From: Sialis fuliginosa
Lineage: Eukaryota; Arthropoda; Insecta; Megaloptera; Sialidae
NCBI GenBank assembly: GCA_961205875.1
Contig: OY540818.1
Coordinates: 14,792,761 to 14,856,760 of the forward strand
DNA: 64,000 nt
Direction: 5' to 3'
Of the stretch, positions 34,727-54,449 are shown one piece after another. How positions within the stretch are numbered: position 1 is the stretch's first letter; every line of letters starts with the position of its first letter. The notes below the pieces were generated by a model. It was not told the origin of the DNA. It saw only the letters and a list, made by a program, of their open reading frames with translations, and did not search any database. The position numbers and the translations under genes are program-made.

Positions 34727-36549
34727 ATGGCTCTATATCCATCACTTGAAGACATGAAAATTGACCAAATGGTCAAAGCACAAGCAACATTCGAATCGCA
34801 AGTAATGCAACAAAATCCACAAGCATATTCTACAGCGCCTCCGGCTTATGATGTGAGTCCATCTGCCGAAATATATCCAGCTCTGGATAATTATATGGGT
34901 CTGGAGTTTTCTGAAGAGTTCTTGGCAGCTAATATGCCAGAATATTCCAAACAAAATCAAGTCGCTACTTTATATACGGTATGTTCAATTTAGTTTTGTT
35001 GAAGTTTTTGTTTTGATTAGAACAAATATATATACTATTTATTTTAGCGTGATGTTGCTGTGCTGCCTAATACTTCAATTACTCCATTGTCAGGAATGAT
35101 TGCACCACTTTCTGGGCAATCAGAAGGTTTAAAACGTGCTCAAGTAACTCACGGTATAAGAGAGGTATAAAAATAATTTAATTTATAATGTTCTACCTCT
35201 CAATCTGTTTTGAAAGTGTGTCAATCTTATTTATTTGAAAATTACTTTTTAGTTAACTCTTTGTAAAGATGGTGATGGTAAAGTTGGATTACGTGTGAAA
35301 GCAATAGACAATGGAATATTCGTATGTCTTGTGTCTGCTAAATCTCCAGCAGCTCGTGTCGGCCTAAGATTTGGAGATCAGATATTGCAAGTAAATGATA
35401 CATACGTTGCTGGATTTACAATGGATAAAGTACACCACTTATTCTCCAAGAGTCCTGTTAATGGAATAAAAGTAATTGTTAGAGATAGGTGAGTTTTGAA
35501 CACCCATTATTTAGTTGACTAATTTACTGATTGGTATTTTATCTAATTTTTTTCAGACCTTTTGAACGTACTGTAACACTACATAAAGACAGCGTTGGCC
35601 GTATTGGTTTCCAATTTAAAGATGGAAAAATTGTTTCAATAGTTCAAGATTCATCAGCTGCTAGAAATGGTCTCCTAACCGAACACCACTTGTTGGAAGT
35701 CAATGGGCAAAACGTAATCGGTATCAAAGATAAGGAAATATCAAAAATTATAGAAACTGGTGGAAATATAATAACAGTAACAATTATACCAAGCTTCATG
35801 TACAATCATATGATAAAATCGTAAGTACATAGTTTATTTTTTTAAATTATACTTAAACAATGGTTCTTAGACTAGTATCAGTTATATTTTTTAATAAAAC
35901 AAATATAATACACTTAGAGCCTGCGCAAAAAACAGACTTTTAATCAGCCGTTTAATTGGTTTAGCCGATATATGGGAGTGTATGCACCTACCGATTAAAT
36001 CAGTTGAAACCAACCACTGTTTAATCGGGACAAGTAATATTGCAGCTTGAACCCAATCAAACTATCGGCTGACTAAAAGTTTGTTGTGTATGCTGGCTCT
36101 TAACATTAGGTCAATTTAAAATAGTTATATATTTATGTATATCTGTCGATAACAAATGATAACAGTAATTTTTTTGTATATCTTTAATAGGTCAGCATTT
36201 ATCTTTTGTAACATGCTTTTAATATTTTACAGATCAATTTTTCCGGACATCCGCATTAAAAATCCGCTTCTAATAAAGATAATAAATGATTTCCCTATGA
36301 AAAAACATTAATAATTTCTTTCAACTGATTTTTATTCTATTCAAATTACTATTTAATATTTTTTGCTGATCATAGATAAATGAGGATGTAAAGATTTTAT
36401 GACTTAATATTTCAAATCAGTTTTTGAAAAGTCTGATAACCACTGTTTTTATAATAATAATAAGTAACACATTAACATTATTTTCATGATACAGGATGTC
36501 TACCAACTTATTGAAATCTATAATGGATCATTCTATCCCAAGTTTCTAA
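34727..36549 (+). CDS. Syntenin, PDZ-domain adaptor
   Basis: Five exons: 34727-34978, 35048-35164, 35253-35488, 35557-35820, 36495-36549; phases agree and give 307 residues, close to the usual 300. It starts [18 protein letters not shown] matches the LYPxL motif by which syntenins bind ALIX. PDZ1 spans about residues 122-203 (binding-loop KVGLRV, then [12 protein letters not shown]) and PDZ2 about 204-282 ([17 protein letters not shown]), in the tight tandem typical of the family. The C-terminus [13 protein letters not shown] matches the conserved tail. Family role: cytoplasmic scaffold binding syndecan tails and phosphoinositides in vesicle and exosome traffic. I start at 34727 and not at the in-frame ATG 60 bases upstream, which lies in the probable 5' UTR intron and adds no family sequence. 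Confidence 0.93.
35916..36100. mobile_element. 185-bp MITE in syntenin intron 4
   Basis: AGAGCCTGCGCAAAAAAC followed by ACTTTTAATCAGCCG at the left pairs imperfectly with CGGCTGACTAAAAGT and GTATGCTGGCTCT at the right, about 35 bp each. Confidence 0.6.
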
Positions 36550-39081
36550 ACAACGTGCACAGAATATCACTGTTGAGTTATAAATGTATGCAAACCATAT
36601 ATACCTACTTATATATTTTTTATCTAATGTTTAATTATAATTAAATATTTTATTCGTTATATTGATAAAGATATGTTACCCAAATATCCATTTTTAAATG
36701 AGTACATTAAAGTTAATTACAATAGATTTTTTTTACCATGTTAATTTTTGATAAATAAAAATATTAATACGTATTTATTCATAAATTATTTTAACTTTAT
36801 ATAATTTCTGAAGAAGAAAGGATTATAGATCATTATTTATAAAAACATGTAAGAAAACAACAGAATTAATCAGATATTTTAAGGTAGTTCTCATGCTACA
36901 GTAGGTACTATCAAAAAATTAATAAAATATCGAAAATTTGCGTTGCTACAGAGAATTTTTGATCAAATCTATACTCAAAGCCATCTATACAGATTATTAC
37001 AAACACACTCATACTATAAATACATTTTCTCAAATTACAAACACATAAAAAAATAGAGTTGATTCTTTGTTAAAATTTCATACTTTCCATGGTTGTATTA
37101 GTAAGTATAAGAGCCGTTTTCATAATTTTATGAATAAACGCTTTGATAGATTTTGATAAAAAAACTATCAAACAACAAAGGGTTATTATTCTAATATGTG
37201 ATAACCTTATATAAAAATCTGTTGAAGCGTTTAATCATGAAAATTAAGAAAACGAACATAATGCGTACTTGATATAGCGGATACTTACAAAAGTTGCAAA
37301 CTATAATGACAATTATCTCGAGGTTGGTCTCATTATTCTTTATATCCCCTGTTTGTTTGTTTTTTAATTCTATCGAAATGATGTTTGCACGAGAACTATC
37401 ATAAGTACAGAATCTCGAAAAAAAGGAAATTATTTTCAAATTAAATAAACTGACAATACACTTTCAGAGTTTTAAAAGTTAAAATTTTAATTAACAAATC
37501 ACACTGTGCTTTATTTAACATTAAAATAAATTATTGGAAAAATTTAGAATCAATGCACTTATAATAAATTTAGATATATGTTAAATTTGATGTTTGTTGA
37601 ATATGAAAATATTTTTAATAAATAATATATTCTGATATGAGCTTTACTTATACACTAAATCGTTGTGCTAAATTTAATATAAAAAATTAACATGCTTACA
37701 TTTTTGTAATAATAAATAAATGTTTGTTTTAAAAACCTAAATCAGTAGTTTGTATTTTATTAAGGATAGCGTACACAATAATGGCTCTAAAGATAATATT
37801 TTTGCTATTTGGTCCTTTGTTAGTGAGATAATTTTATAATCCATTAGTTTATCATTTCTATTAGATTTAAGTTTAGTTGCAGAACTTTGTAATAAGCATT
37901 ATATTATGTTATTATATGTGCCAATATTATAGTATTTGTTATTATTATATTGTGGTGCTGGAGAGAGTTGCTATATGTTAATAACTAAAGCAAGATGCAA
38001 TTCTAGTTTATATATTAATTACGTATCGATAATATTTATATTGAATTATATGTGTGATCAAACTAAGAACTAATATTATTAGTCGCTTATTTGCCAATAT
38101 AATTACGTCTACTTTTTTCCAGTACTTAATTAATCATTATGAAACATCATACACTTCTCGATTTTAGCCGTATCGAACGGCAGACATTTAAAGTATATGA
38201 CAATTTATGTTTCAAAATAAAAGAAGATAAAATCATATTTTTCTTTGACTGCTTGATAAGTGGACTTAATTGTTTTGGCTTCTATATATTATGTAATTCA
38301 TTAAAACGCCTATAAGATTTTAAAATATTGTAGTATTTTGGTTCTCGTATTTTATTTTATTATTAATGTATACTAATATTATGATCTTACCTATATTTAT
38401 ATTTCTAAGAATTCAGCAAAGCTGAAAGTCCATAAAGTATAGTAATATATATATCAATCAAAAAAGGTTCTTATAGGATTTTATTTTCAACTATTTTATT
38501 TTAATTTTTTTAATACAATGATTGATGTTAAAAAATAGTTGTTTTATAACCATTGTAATTTTTACTCTTGTAATAAATAAATTGATTCAATATACATAAA
38601 TATTGTTGTTATTTTTAGTAAATTCCACAATCTTAAGGATGAAGAAATAAACATTGTTAGATCACAAATATTCATTATATTTAATATGAAATATAACCAC
38701 ATTTTATTTATAAAATTAAAACATTATCAAAAATAATAAACTTCAATTTCATTTGTAAAAATATAGTTACCTTATACTCAGCCTTACATAGAAAATGTTA
38801 TGATGTATTAATCACGATCTTGTTCACAGTATCCAGACTAGAAAAAAATTGCAAAATAAATAACTGCTCAAGAATTTAAAAAAAAGGTATTAAATAAACA
38901 TGCTTCATGACTTTAGATACTTTATATCTGGTTTGATGAAACATACAATTAAACACAATCAATTCTTTTAAACTAAAATTATACATCTGAACCATTTACT
39001 TACTTAATACGGATGCTTCAAATTACATAAAATAAACTTATATTCTTGTTCTATGATTAGAAACTAATTAAAATGATATAT

Positions 39082-39359
39082 AGTGTCCGACTGAGTCAGT
39101 TTTTGACTGAAGCTGAAGAATTTTTATCGCATTTTATTTTTTTAAATTAATGAAAAAAAAATCAATGTATTTGAATGATTTTTTTAGGCCTTTCAATAAA
39201 TAAAAATTTCAACGTGTAATTCTATAAAAATATTTTATATAACCTAACCTTCAGCATTGGAAAAACCTTTTGCCTAATTTTGACTGAAACCAATTATTTG
39301 GCTGAAGGTGTAAATTTGGCCAAAGCTGAAGCCAAAACCAAATGTTGGGTTAGACATTA
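39082..39359. mobile_element. Candidate MITE with CTGAAGC-rich ends
   Basis: AGTGTCCGACTGAGTCAG and GACTGAAGCTGAAG at the left roughly mirror GGCCAAAGCTGAAGCC and GGGTTAGACATTA at the right. Ends are imperfect and no target duplication was found. Confidence 0.4.
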
Positions 39360-40498
39360 ACTTTCAATATTTGTCATAATTTCTTTTTTAAACAATAAGT
39401 AATATTTTTCATTCTTTAGTTTATCATTTCTATTAAAAAAATATAATATGTGGATTATTCATTTAATTATGATGTACCAGAGTAAAAAAGAACCAAATTA
39501 TTAAAATATAAATAATATTTATTTCAATAATTATACATAAAAATAATTAAAAGAATTATTTAATATTTAAATGTTTAGTATAAAAATGTATACAAAAAAT
39601 TGTTAATATTGTTAAAATTATTATTTTGTATAATTCAATATGTATTAATATCCTAATTCCATTAATTAATTAATTATTCATGCACCCCATACATTTAAAA
39701 TTATATATTATCATATATTAAACAATTTTTTTAATATATAATATTATAAAACCTTTTTTACATCACATAAAACACATTGTTTGTTAATTATTGTAAAAAT
39801 TAATATTGCAATATTTTATTTATATTGTAGTCATATGTATATGCAATACACCTAATTCTGTTCTTACACGATTTTGAAATAGCACGGTTGATAACAATAA
39901 AATAAATTTTTTTTACACATTAAATTTTCCTTTTAAATTATACATATAAATAAATAAATCTTTTTTACACGGTCATACACACAAAAACAGAATTGGGTGT
40001 ATAACATTATTATGTTATATAATATAGTAAGTAATAAGAGACTATCACAGACATAATAAATATTTTTTTATAGACCTGGTTAATCATAAAATTAACATAC
40101 AATGCGTTGAGAATAATACCTACTTAATTAAAATATGTTATTCATTATACCTTTTCTTTATGCTTTGATAAATTTGTAAAACACATTAACTACTATATAT
40201 TTACAGTAATTAGTTAAACCCTTAGATTAGGAAAGATCTCAGGAGTTCAAACGTTAAGAATTACTTTGTTTTTCAATAAAAAAATTTTACAGAGAATTAA
40301 CATAAAAATGTTGATTTCTGTAAAAAATATTAAACTATCTAATTTTGTTACAAAAGCAAATAATTTTTTTTAGATATAATTTGGAAATTCAGCTCTGCAT
40401 TTATGTTCATACAAGCCATTAATATGTTAAAAATGTCTCATCTATATAAAAATTATACATGAATATACAAGTATAAAGCAACAATGGATACTATAACT

Positions 40499-40721
40499 CA
40501 AGAGGTTCCCAAATTTTTTCAACTCGCGGCGCCATTTTTGAACTAAGGTTTTTCCATGATGCCCTTCTTAAGTTTAAACATGACTAACAAGTCAAAAAAC
40601 TGCATTATTGAACAAATTCATTTATTATTTATTCATTAACATTCAATTAACGGGATAAATGAGCTTGCAGATTCATGGTGTCCCTATAAAGATGTTGCGG
40701 TGCACACTTTGGAAACCTCTG
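40499..40721. mobile_element. 223-bp hAT-like MITE with perfect target duplication
   Basis: Ends CAAGAGGTTCCCAAA and TTTGGAAACCTCTG are inverted, and ctataact is duplicated exactly on both sides (40491-40498, 40722-40729). The internal CTCGCGGCGCC block is typical of many insect hAT MITEs. Confidence 0.85.
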
Positions 40722-40972
40722 CTATAACTTTTTTCTAATATGTAATAACTAAAGCCTGTATTATATTTATCAATTTTAAGTATATAATAAAATAACTATT
40801 ATCTCATGAAATTACCAAATAATTAAGAATAAAACATGTTCTCTTTTCACCAATAAATCAAACTCAAAACTGAACGTAAATTGATAAGTGTAAATGAGAT
40901 TTTCAGTTATCAATTTTAAATCCTTGGTTAAATACTTAAAACTGAGAAGTAATATAGGCATAAAATGAGTAT

Positions 40973-46539
<5,567 letters not shown>

Positions 46540-46907
46540 TGAGTTTACATTAATGAAATATCATCAACTTTAATTTATACGTGAAAGAGTATTCATCACT
46601 TTTCATGAATTTCTCTTTTGAGTTTTCATGACAGAACTTACTGTCACTGTCAATGAACTGCAATGAACTGTCATTATGCACTTTGGGTCACGTGATGTAA
46701 TTTTATTACATTCATATTTTGTTACATTAGTGGATTGAACGGTAAAAAAATTATTTTTGAATATTTTAAAAACTTTAATTTGTATTTCTTAAATTTTGTA
46801 TAAGTATTTTTCAATATTATTTTATTATTATAAAAACAACTTAAATAGTACGAGAGCCCGCAGTACATCACCAAACTTTAATGTTTATTAAAACTCTTGG
46901 ACATCAA

Positions 46908-46979
46908 TCCGGTATGGTCTAGTGGCTAGGATATCTGGCTTTCACCCAGGAGGCTCGGGTTCGATTCCCGGTACCGGAA
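46908..46979 (+). tRNA. tRNA-Glu (anticodon UUC)
   Basis: 72 nt. The acceptor stem TCCGGTA pairs with TACCGGA. The D arm has TAGTGGCTAGGA. The anticodon stem TCTGG/CCAGG holds loop CTTTCAC with anticodon TTC, and the T arm is CCGGG-type around GGTTCGATTCC (B box). A T run for pol III termination follows at 46987-46992. It lies about 370 bp upstream of the aldehyde dehydrogenase start, on the opposite strand. Confidence 0.95.
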
Positions 46980-47722
46980 TATTATCTTTTTTACTTTTTG
47001 TTTTATAAATTTAAAGAATATAATTTAGAGGGAAAAAGAAGCGGCCGATGATGATGTGTAACTTTCTAATTTTTATTTATTTTACTATAAATATCATAAA
47101 TAAAGTTTATTTACCCTTTTATCACATTCCACTTACATTCCTATAAAGTACGCAACCACTTTCATTATTAAATTAAAATTGTTATTGAAATCTATAAATA
47201 TCTAAATTATAATAAATATTTTTACTATTACTCATAAGATGCTTATTTTTTGAAATTAAAAAAACTTGGCTCGACAGACTAAAACGAAAACAGTCCTATT
47301 TTTAACAATATAGTCTCAAAAATACAATCTTAAATGTACGCTACTGGTTACAGATACATCACTTATGTATATTTATAGGTAAAGTAGCTGGTAGCTTGAT
47401 TACAAAATCCAAAAGATCAGAAATTATCTCAGTTGAGTCTAAAGATTAATTTTTATATAAACTTTTATGTTCTTGTGTATTGTATAATATTATACATACG
47501 TAAACATATATAGGGGAACTTCGGGCAAAGTGGATATCTTAAAGTTTGCGAGTCTCTATAAACAAATATATTTTGTATGGACACACAATGGGTTAATATT
47601 TGTCTTTATTTATTATTACTTTAGAAATACATAAATCACATTTAGTTTAATTGTAAATCTTTCATTGTTTTAACAGTGGCAGACTGAAAAAGATTTGTAC
47701 CCAGGGTGGACTGATAATTATG

Positions 47723-47743
47723 CCCCCCCCCCCCCCCCCCCCC
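47723..47743. repeat. Poly-C run of 21
   Basis: Uninterrupted C homopolymer within a CAGTGGCAGACT-type hAT-like fragment. Runs like this are often mis-sized in assemblies. Confidence 0.7.
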
Positions 47744-49314
47744 AGCCACTTCAATTTTTGCCGGTGCAATTTCTGAATGGATACGGTGCCAAGGTAATGT
47801 GAATATAAATATTATTACGTATTATGTAAAAATAATATGTAATAATAAATAAATAAATATCTTTAATAATAAGAAAATCATATTTAAGCTTTAATAATAT
47901 ACACGTTAACTGCCCTTGTTTAGGGTTGATTAGTTTCTGTTAGGTTAAAAACGGGAATTCAATCTTCGCCAGAATGAACTGTTTTTAATTAAATAATTCT
48001 GTCAAATAATGGGTGTCCTGACATCACAACTGTTAAAAACACGTATGTAGTTATTCAGAATAGAGTTGATGCTTTAATAATATGCACTTTAACTGTCCTT
48101 GGTTATGACAATCTAACAATTTTATACTATATAGTATAAAAACGGGGATTCAATCTCCGCCGCAACGAACTGTTTTTATTAAATAATTATGAAATAAAAA
48201 TTCCTACATGTTACAATAGATACATCACATTCGGAACACCCATATTCTCCGTATCAAACCATTCTACTCTATTCTAACATATCAACACGTGATTTTGAAA
48301 TTTGTGATGTGATACTCGCATATTCTTCAGTTTAACCAAATAAAGATTTAAAAATAAATATAAGTAATATATTTAAATAAATAAGTATTTGTTACATACA
48401 AAATAAACTAATTAAACGATACACATATAATCACATATGTATTATACTATACAAAGTTCAGTTATGTAGGTACCTACATATATATACCTATATATACCTT
48501 GAAACAACTGATAAGCAAAAATAATTAATGTTTATATATTTTATATACCTATTTAAAAAATATTCTTTTAATTTTTTGTGTTCAAAACAAAAAATAAAAA
48601 CTAAATATTTATATTCATAGTGAAATTTACACCAATTATAAAAACAATCTTAACTAAATCAATCAACCTAATTAATAATAAATTTAAAAAATGTATAATA
48701 CCAAAAAAAATAGTAACAAACTTCTTACGGAAACTAAGCACTACTGATTCCAAAAAGATTCACAAAACACTAATAATTTTATCTACACATTTAAAGTATT
48801 TAAACGTGTGTATCGTATGTACATATACTTATTGTTAGTTGATTTTTGTTCAGCGTATATTCCGTTTGTTCTATCAAGATAAAATTTGTTTACTGAGAAA
48901 CTAGCAACGGAATCAACCAGTAAGAGCGAAATAAAAAACGAAAGTTGTTTTCCAGCACAGAATAAGCCAGTTTAGAACAGTGGCAGTACTTACAAGTTTT
49001 TTTTTTTAAATCTGGTTTTACAGTCAGTAGCGTGTTATACAATAGGCACTTTAGAAAACTGCCTAAGACCCGGAGGTAGAAAAAAGGCCCTGAGCTGAAA
49101 AAATAAGTAAAAAAAAATGATGTTTCAAGACCTATTTTTTTGCTCTTACAACTGCTTGAAGAGCAATTAAATTTAAATACAAAAAAGTCTTCAGGTATTG
49201 TGAAATGGATTTTATTTTATTTCACAGTAACTACCTTTTTTTATTTTTTATCTCACAAAAAATTGGGGAGCCTGAATATTTATTCTGCCAGGCCCCTTAC
49301 AATAGTATCCCTAG

Positions 49315-49619
49315 CAGTGGATAACTAAGGAGGGGGGGGGCGATCCACCCTAGGTGGAGGGGTGCCAAAATGAGAAAATTAGAATTAAAAAAAAGTCTTC
49401 ATAAAAGGTAAAAAATTGCATGAAAGTAACAACGAAAAAAAGGTCATCCAATTGCATCTACGATTTTCTTTATAATGTATTTTATAAGAAATAAATTTAA
49501 ATAGTTTTTTACATTTTAAAAAATATTTATGAAAAATGGTTTTCAAAAAAGTTTTGAGGGGAGGGTGGTGCATAATTTACTTTCCGCCCCGTGTACCGAC
49601 ATTTGTTAGTCCGCCACTG
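49315..49619. mobile_element. hAT-like MITE, about 305 bp
   Basis: Ends CAGTGG and CCGCCACTG, with flanks atccctag and gtacctag agreeing at 6 of 8 bases. A G-rich run follows the left end. No gene inside. Confidence 0.5.
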
Positions 49620-51139
49620 GTACCTAGGTATAATCAAATAATATGTTTAATTGCTTTGACATTGACATTGAAAATGCTGTCACTTTTTTATTTATATTAT
49701 AAGTATCAGAAAGATGTTTTAATGGGTAGGATTTAAATATGTAAACAATAAAATCGATCAAATAGAGATAATGGAGATAAAGGTATGCAATATAAATGAT
49801 TATAAGTATTTATATTATACATAGGTACATATATCACAAGATCTGAACGTTCGGGTTCAATATATTTTCAACTTGGATTCTGGTTCAGGTTCAACGTGTT
49901 TTGAAGAACGATACTACAATAAGATGTAATTTCTAAATAACATATTTTTTATTTAGTGTAAATAGCGCTGGAATACCCTGTATATATATAGAAATTACTA
50001 ACATAAGTAATGTAAAAAGTTACTTATATTTTTTCTTTTAAATACCTTGTCCTTGTTATTTCACTTAACATATGTACATACATACATACATACAAGTAAA
50101 ACATTTTATCATTAATATTTTTTATCTGGAATGTTGTTATAAAAAATGCGAATGTAATTAATTAACATGACTGTGTTTAGCGTTTAGAATACAAATAAAT
50201 ATCAGTGGTGTATGTTTATCTTTTTTTATTATTTACTTTTTATGCAATCGCCTAGGGTTGCCAGAATATCTCTATTAATAGTTCTCTTTTTTAATGGAGC
50301 ATATTTTGACTTAATCCTGGTTTTTATATTAATATTTATGTATACTTAAACCCTATTAAAAAGAGTCCGAAAATTTCAATTTGGGAGTGACAATATTTCA
50401 AGATAAAAATCACAAACTTAAAAACTAAAAATAACTTAAAAACGACATTGAATTTATTTTTAATTTTCTTTCTGAAGGAAGAGCCCTGATTATCTATTAG
50501 TGTTCATCATCTTTTATGTAGAATTTAAAAAAATATTTCAAACAGGGCCCCACATAACAGTACTCCAGTATAATTGATTAAAATTAAAAATTCCAATTGA
50601 AAGACCAAAAAAAGGATCATTGAAACATTTTTGACATCCGAACACTTCTATGAAATTTATTGAATGACCTAAAAATATATATTTCTTAGGGGGCCCACCC
50701 ACAAGTTCCAGTATAGGGGCCTGTGATATGATATAGTATCCACGTATGTAAAAACGTAACGTTACTTATTAAAATAATTAATACAAAATAAAAGTCCTAT
50801 TTTGTCTTTTTAAATGAATCTATTTTTACATCTTGAGTTTCTGACAACCCTACTGAATCGCCCGATTTACGAACAATTATTTATTTAAATATAATGAATA
50901 TCTAAATACGTGCTATAATAAATGCATTTTAATTGTGCACATTGTTTCTTCTATATAATCTGACATACAAATATCGTGCATATTATCCATAAGGGTTATC
51001 ATAAAATTTCCAGTGCCGCAGGATTAACATTATCGTGTCAGATAAAAATAACTGTTTCAATGCCATTTAATAATTATTTCTCAGATAGTACTCACATATT
51101 ATATTGTTATTACCTACGTACTATTAAAACAGGTATACG

Positions 51140-51240
51140 ATTTTTGCATCCTCGCAATATCGAAGATACGAGAAGCTTTGTGATCGTTTTAGAATGAGAC
51201 AAAAAAATCGCTATCCGATTTCAAAATTTTAAATTGATCT
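51140..51240. repeat. Second copy of the dispersed repeat in gene A intron 1
   Basis: CATCCTCGCAATATCGAAG through GAAGCTTTGTGATCG to TTTCAAAATTTTAAATTGATC matches 9918-10015 closely. Confidence 0.65.
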
Positions 51241-51463
51241 TAGCACCTAAAGCCCGAGGCGGATCCCCTCCCCCTCCCCTAGTATGCTACTACACAGTCA
51301 CAAGAAATTAAATAATGAAATGAATTAACTACCTACACTAGTCTATTAAGATTTACGATTGTAAGCAAGATTAAGAAAATCAAGTTAAACAATAGATTTT
51401 CATGAGTTGTGATGATTAGACATTTTAGCTATCGTGGAGTAATTGAAATGTAAAAGTACTCAC

Positions 51464-51701
51464 CCCCTTCGGTTGTTATAAATATTTCAGCGAAGCTGCT
51501 ATTTTGACTATATCTTCCGTTTAGGAAAGGCTCTACATTTTCTTGAGTTGGCTGAACATTGATTGTGACAGATCTTGGAGCATGTACCAAGACAGGCGGT
51601 GTTGAGGGTTGGTCTATGTCAACGACAACAGTGCGGTCCCCAAACAGTGGAGTCTCTACTCCACTCTCTCTAGGGGGATCGCCCGTCTCGATGGGACCCA
51701 T
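51464..51701 (-). CDS. First coding exon of an unrecognised protein (partial)
   Basis: The exon starts at 51717 after TGTTACAG, has ATG at 51701-51699, and ends at 51464 before GTGAGT in phase 1, giving 79 residues: MGPIETGDPPRESGVE..., VVVDIDQPSTPPVLVHAP, RSVTINVQPTQENVEPF, ...FAEIFITTEG. Its GC content is far above the surrounding DNA and the protein is rich in Pro, Thr and acidic residues, like a flexible cytoplasmic N-terminus. No following exon could be found to the left within the window, where the tRNA and aldehyde dehydrogenase lie. A possible non-coding first exon is at 57815-58080. I do not recognise the family. Confidence 0.55.
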
Positions 51702-51717
51702 AGCTGCGTTATTGTAA

Positions 51718-54449
51718 CTGTAACAATTCATAAAATGAGAATCCATTATGTACATATATATTTTTTAATTATGCTATCACCTAATAGAAAAAAACCATAA
51801 ATAAAAACTTTATAATTAAGGATTCTAGGTAAGTATAATATATACACCAAAATAAAATTCGCATTTCGCATTAAATTAATTTAAAACTATTTGCATTTAA
51901 ATACATTTATTGAAAAATAATTGTACTTATGAATTTACTTATAAAAGTACTTAATTATTGTAAATGAACATATGCAATATTTTATCAGCAACAAAAAGGT
52001 TACCAAATTACAAATAAACATTTACAAGTAGCAAAACAAGATTTAGATGCAAATATTCATTTATTACTGAATATGTATTTGCCTATATAGGTATATATAT
52101 TCCAAAAAGGTAAGTCATAATACAGTCAGGGTCAGATCAGACTCCACAACCACAACGTTATGCACTATTAAGGCATTCCTATGCAGCCCCGATCAGATTT
52201 TAATATGGAATGAGCAGTAACGTAACTAACAATGAGGGTACTTCCAATCAGGCTAGAGTTAAGAGTATCGTATACTATGATGTAATTGCTTGATTTTAAC
52301 CTGTGGATTGTAACCTAAGGGTCGATCCAGACTATCGTGCCAGTCCCGGTCCGGTCTCGCTCCAATCAAAATATAAATCAACAATAAACAATGAAAGCAT
52401 CCACTCTATAGGTATCGTGCCGTCGAAATTTCAGAAATTGTGCAGTCTATAAAAAAATTCTAAGGTTGTTTTAGTTTAAAGCGGGGACTCTCCGCCGCAA
52501 CGAACTGTTTATAAGTAGTTTTGACAGTGTTGATAATAAATAATGATTTATTCTAATTTTCATGTGTCGGGATTTTGACTTGTTTAGAATTTCAATTTCG
52601 AGATTTTGATCGGCACTCAAAATAGATATGTACTCACTTTCTACATGTTGCATTGAACTGATGTGCAAGATATACATTTTCATACGACAAGCATCGCATC
52701 GCAACAAAAATTTTTTGTATGCAACAGGGCTAAGTTGATTACCATAGTCTTCGTGTATCTTTTAGAAGTTACGTATTACTATTTATCATTCTCCTTGATA
52801 CATATTTTTTACAATATAGCAAAATATATTCTGTGGTTTCTAGCGTTAATTGTCTTTTTTTCCTATTTCCATGAAGGTAGTAAAAATATTGTTTGTATTA
52901 TACAAAGACCTAGTTTAATTCGAATTATATGTATTCTGCTGTTATATTTTACTAATTATAAGCTATGTCATGGCTTTGTTGGAATATATGTGGTGTAATT
53001 CGAAAGCAATTGGTCATTGAATTTTGCAGATTGAACTAACAATAAGATCTAATATATGTACAGTGTACATATAATCTATTTTTTGCAATATTATTATTAA
53101 CTACATACATCTAATTATATTATTTTCTGGTCCCTCATGTACTTATTAATTACTGATGTCAACATAATTTTTTTTTTAATCTCGATATAAGTATGTTTTT
53201 CTTCTACTCTGTACAATCAAAAATTGTAAAAAAAATATTTAACATTATATTAATTTATCAATAAATGAAAGAACATTATTTGATTTATAATATATCCTAT
53301 TAAAAGTTTTATGAGTTGAAAAAAACCCTCTGTTAGTTTTTAATAGCTTATTGTTAGTAAATTGCATTGTTTTAATATTTTCTAGATTGTAATTTACATA
53401 ACTACATGTATATGTTAATATTACGTTGCGTAAAAATTATTTTCATAAAAACTCAAGATTATATTTTTTATGATGAAAATTTAAAAAGTTATTAATCTAG
53501 TTTTTTTTATATTTCTTATTTTGTTTCAGTTTCATCAGAAAAAAAGAATAACATATTATGGTTGGGCTATGATTTTCAGTAACATAAATATTTAAAATAA
53601 AATATATGTAGGTATCTGAAATAATAATTGTCTTTTTAATACAATAAATATTCCATACTGTGAGCCATGTGAAAAAAATCTCGGTAGACTTTCTAAAGCC
53701 GACTCTGAGTACCAACTACGTAAATATTTTATTGAAAAACAATTTTGTCATTACATATTTCACATTAATGAATCTTGTATTTAAAATTTTAAAAATCATT
53801 CAAATGTTATTAGAAAAACAAGCCTGTATTTTCTAAGACGTGAAAATTAATTATTGCATTTTCTGCATTCTACACACCCTCACAGTTAGGGGCAATTAGT
53901 TATATTAAACTCCGTACGCAAACACCTTTTAAGGGCTATAAAGATTACAATATGTACCAGGCTGTACGTAGGGTAAAATTGACCCTTTATCATAAATAAA
54001 ATAGAACGCGGATTCGATTTAATAAATAAAAATGTTTATTCACTTCACACAAAAATATTAACAAAGGAAAAATATTAATTCTGATATGAGTATACTTATA
54101 TTTTACTAGGGTAAAGTAAATAAATGTAATATTAAATTAAGCATATTGTTTTTAATGACCTCTAATATAAAGGAAAACTAAAGTTAAAATCGCAAAATTA
54201 TATTCATTTTGACATGCATTAATAATACATATTATGTTAATTTAACACTATTTCTAGTATACAGTAATAATAAATTATAATTGCAAAATTATTTTTAGAA
54301 ATAATGACAATTGTATTTGTTTACAATTAATATTTATCTTAAGTCTAATATAAGAACATGAACTATTAACCTAACAGAGGATTGCAAATGTACATAATAC
54401 AACAAATTGTTTAATTTTAACATTAACGTTCTGGGTTAAACAATATAAA
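51718..54449. other. Non-coding DNA, possibly intron
   Basis: No supported exon on either strand. Contains a second copy of the GGTCGATC..GAC repeat at 52319-52369. If 57815-58080 and 51464-51717 belong together, this is part of one large intron. Confidence 0.4.
52319..52369. repeat. Short dispersed repeat, copy 2
   Basis: Matches 16456-16507 (GGTCGATCCAGAC, then CGGTCTCGCTCCAATCAAA). Confidence 0.5.

Larger units (their letters stand above)
36550..40972. other. Syntenin 3' UTR and intergenic DNA
   Basis: AT-rich, no supported exon. Syntenin (+) and the aldehyde dehydrogenase (-) converge here, so both 3' UTRs should lie in it. Two MITEs are listed separately. Confidence 0.5.
46980..51463. 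other. Intergenic DNA with repeats
   Basis: No supported exon. Contains a 21-base C run at 47723-47743, a hAT-like MITE at 49315-49619 and a repeat copy at 51140-51240. The tandem-looking blocks near 47880-48020 and 48070-48190 (ttaataatat.cac.ttaactg.cct, gggattcaatct.cgcc) are an approximate direct repeat. Confidence 0.5.
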
